DNA from: Flavobacteriaceae bacterium
Lineage (GTDB): Bacteria; Bacteroidota; Bacteroidia; Flavobacteriales; Flavobacteriaceae
Direction of reading: 5' to 3'
DNA: 7,878 bases
Assembly: GCA_030625995.1 (NCBI GenBank)
Contig: DAOUPU010000110.1
Span: forward strand, 1 to 7,878
Numbering within the stretch: position 1 is the stretch's first letter; the number at the start of each line of letters is the position of its first letter. A program made the translations under genes and the position numbers. Shown here one piece after another: positions 6,660-7,878 of this stretch. The notes beneath the pieces were generated by a model, which worked only from the letters and a program-made list of their open reading frames with translations, was not told the origin of the DNA and ran no database searches.

Positions 6660-6983
6660 TTATATCATAACCTCACTAATTTGAATAATAGGTTCAATAT
6701 TGGTGAAGTTGGGTAGATCAGCCATGATTGTTTCTGCGTTTGGCCCAAAGGAGTTTTCAAAGGTTTCCATGGTATCGAAGTATAAATTGCCCATTGCGGC
6801 AAAGGGTGCAGGAGAGTCAGGTGAGCCACCCCCGAGTCCATTTTCAACCGTTGCACCTATTATGGCATCACCTAATAGTCCTCCAACCATGGGAACGTGA
6901 GTGTTACTATAATAATCCATATCAAATGTTTTACCGTCTCCATTTGGATATAATACGCTTACTTTTATCGTGCCTTTTTTCAT
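6660..6983 (-). CDS. EthD family protein
   Basis: A 107-residue protein of the EthD family, a dimeric alpha/beta-barrel (ferredoxin-like) fold. The family hallmarks are visible: the first strand VSVLYPNGDGKTFDMDYY (8-25), the conserved His29 in NTHVPMV, and the C-terminal strand IIQISEV. EthD was named from the ethyl tert-butyl ether degradation cluster, where it is needed but its reaction is not defined; related folds act as small monooxygenases or lyases. No cofactor site or signal peptide is seen, so it should be cytoplasmic. The ATG at 6981-6983 is preceded by an A-rich leader. It is followed at 31 bp by the methyltransferase gene, which suggests a shared small-molecule pathway. Upstream, TTGAAA and TATAAA at 15 bp spacing are a weak promoter possibility. 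Confidence 0.9.
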   Translation of the reverse strand: MKKGTIKVSVLYPNGDGKTFDMDYYSNTHVPMVGGLLGDAIIGATVENGLGGGSPDSPAPFAAMGNLYFDTMETFENSFGPNAETIMADLPNFTNIEPIIQISEVMI

Positions 6984-7083
6984 AATTTATGTTTTTAAAG
7001 TTTATTTTATACTCCGTTATTTTAAGTTTCAATAGGAGCTTATTTTCTTTATGACCTCTCTAGTCATGTAATGTTTCCATGAC

Positions 7084-7686
7084 TTATTTCTCTGCAGTCA
7101 CCGGTGGAATCGGTGGTGGAACAATATTATTAATTGGTTTGAGCGTTTTTAGATAGGCAAATACGGCTTTAATCTCGCCATCTGTCATATGCCTATACAT
7201 TTCCCATGGCATTGGAGGCAGCAATGTCCTTGACCCTGAAAGGCCCTTTGACTTACCTTCACGAATAGCAAGCATAAATTGATCTTCCGTCCAGTTGCCA
7301 AGACCTGTGTCATCAGGAGTGAGATTGGCTGCAAATGATACTCCCCATGGTCCTATCCACTCGGTCAGGTCCCCTGTAACTGTAAGTCCTTTACTTTCAA
7401 TCTCTTTTCTATCTATTTCAATTCCCGGATTTTCTGCAGGACGACCGGAAAGTAGTAGTGACTCATCATGAACAGGCCCTTGATTCGTCATTTTCTTCGG
7501 TGTATGGCAGGCGTTGCAGTCAAGAATGGTTACAAGATGCTCTCCCCATTTTTCCTGACTCTCAAAATTTCCAAAGTCTTTTTTTTCAATTGAAGTTGTT
7601 TCCATAACAGCTTCCCCTTTCTTTGTCTCCGAACAACTAATTATAACAAAACAGACCAATAAGAATAATAATTTTTTCAACTTCAT
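7084..7686 (-). CDS. c-type cytochrome lipoprotein (mono-haem)
   Basis: A 200-residue exported haem protein. The signal peptide (MKLKK then LLFLLVCFVI) ends in a lipobox IISC, so Cys18 is the probable lipid anchor and the domain faces the periplasm or cell surface. Haem is bound covalently by CNACH (Cys57, Cys60, His61); Met159 in LLPPMPW is the likely sixth ligand. The ANLTPDDTGLGNWTEDQF block (120-137) and EIKAVFAYLKTLKPI (171-185) are typical of cytochromes that accept electrons from dehydrogenases or feed an oxidase. Only one CxxCH is present, although relatives are sometimes named di-haem. The tail is proline-rich. The ATG at 7684-7686 is chosen because it puts the signal peptide at the N-terminus; an upstream TTG (7813-7815) would bury it behind 43 residues. 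The donor enzyme is not in the window; EthD begins 100 bp downstream. Confidence 0.92.
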   Translation of the reverse strand: MKLKKLLFLLVCFVIISCSETKKGEAVMETTSIEKKDFGNFESQEKWGEHLVTILDCNACHTPKKMTNQGPVHDESLLLSGRPAENPGIEIDRKEIESKGLTVTGDLTEWIGPWGVSFAANLTPDDTGLGNWTEDQFMLAIREGKSKGLSGSRTLLPPMPWEMYRHMTDGEIKAVFAYLKTLKPINNIVPPPIPPVTAEK

Positions 7687-7727
7687 AGTTTTTAGAATTA
7701 AATATATAGCATGGCTAAGTGATACTA

Positions 7728-7758
7728 TAAATATATTCAACCTTAACACTATTGGCAA
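7728..7758 (-). promoter_or_regulatory. Candidate promoter of the cytochrome gene
   Basis: On the minus strand TTG (7756-7758) is followed after 20 bp by TATATTTA (7728-7735), one base from the Bacteroidetes TAnnTTTG box and within the usual 17-23 bp spacing. The start codon lies 41 bp downstream, giving a leader of about 35 bases. A second TATATTTA (7699-7706) is closer but has no matching TTG and would leave almost no leader. Confidence 0.38.
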
Positions 7759-7878
7759 TCGATTTAGGACGAGGGTAGGTAATTTCTGTCCGAACGTGCT
7801 ATTTTTATTTCCCAATGAAAAATTGACGAGAGGCTAATTGGTAATCTTGTTCGTGTAGATAGAGCTTGTAATACAATA

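Noticed and set aside
6665..6985. Overlapping open frames on both strands within the EthD gene
   Set aside because: They are shadows of the EthD coding region, which has a clear family match; the other frames show no recognisable domains.
7051..7067. ATGAC / GTCAT hairpin after the cytochrome gene as a terminator
   Set aside because: The stem is only 5 bp and on the minus strand it is followed by AAAGAAAATAAG, with no T-run.
7687..7815. 43-residue N-terminal extension of the cytochrome from an upstream TTG
   Set aside because: The signal peptide and lipobox fit exactly after the internal ATG at 7684-7686, and a candidate promoter lies within the extension.
7816..7878. Possible C-terminal end of another minus-strand gene entering from the right
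   Set aside because: All three minus-strand frames are open to the edge for some distance, none gives a recognisable sequence, and 63 bases are too few to decide.

Overview
The window is AT-rich and looks like part of a Bacteroidetes chromosome, most likely from a flavobacterium-like organism. The evidence is a set of typical families (an S9 peptidase with a beta-propeller, lipoproteins with short lipoboxes, a two-domain OB-fold lipoprotein, DUF427, DUF1456/YehS), A-rich leaders without clear Shine-Dalgarno sites, and promoter-like sites of the Bacteroidetes TAnnTTTG / TTG type. No species can be named from this.

All nine complete genes lie on the minus strand, so transcription runs from the right end to the left. 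In that order they are: a mono-haem c-type cytochrome lipoprotein (7084-7686); a small EthD-family protein and, 31 bp later, an Rv2258c-like SAM methyltransferase (6660-6983 and 5573-6628); a two-domain OB-fold/NrfJ-like lipoprotein with its own promoter (4775-5476); a 419-bp non-coding gap; a secreted S9 prolyl-oligopeptidase-like peptidase (2469-4355) that ends in a stem-loop; then an SDR oxidoreductase, a GNAT acetyltransferase and a YehS-like protein packed closely (36 bp and 5 bp gaps). After 137 bp a DUF427 protein follows, and 7 bp beyond it the first 14 codons of a further gene may be seen at the left edge.

The left half appears to be ordinary housekeeping or accessory metabolism, with SDR-GNAT-YehS a probable operon. 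The right half combines a cell-envelope cytochrome, an EthD protein and a methyltransferase on one strand. EthD and methyltransferase are probably co-transcribed; whether the cytochrome joins them is not clear. I see no phage, transposon, CRISPR, RNA gene or defence system.

The most unusual non-coding structure is the gap at 4356-4774. It holds two diverged copies of one intergenic element, the first with a perfect 18-bp palindrome. Other points of note are two CxxC pairs in the methyltransferase and an operator-like inverted repeat directly beside the lipoprotein promoter.
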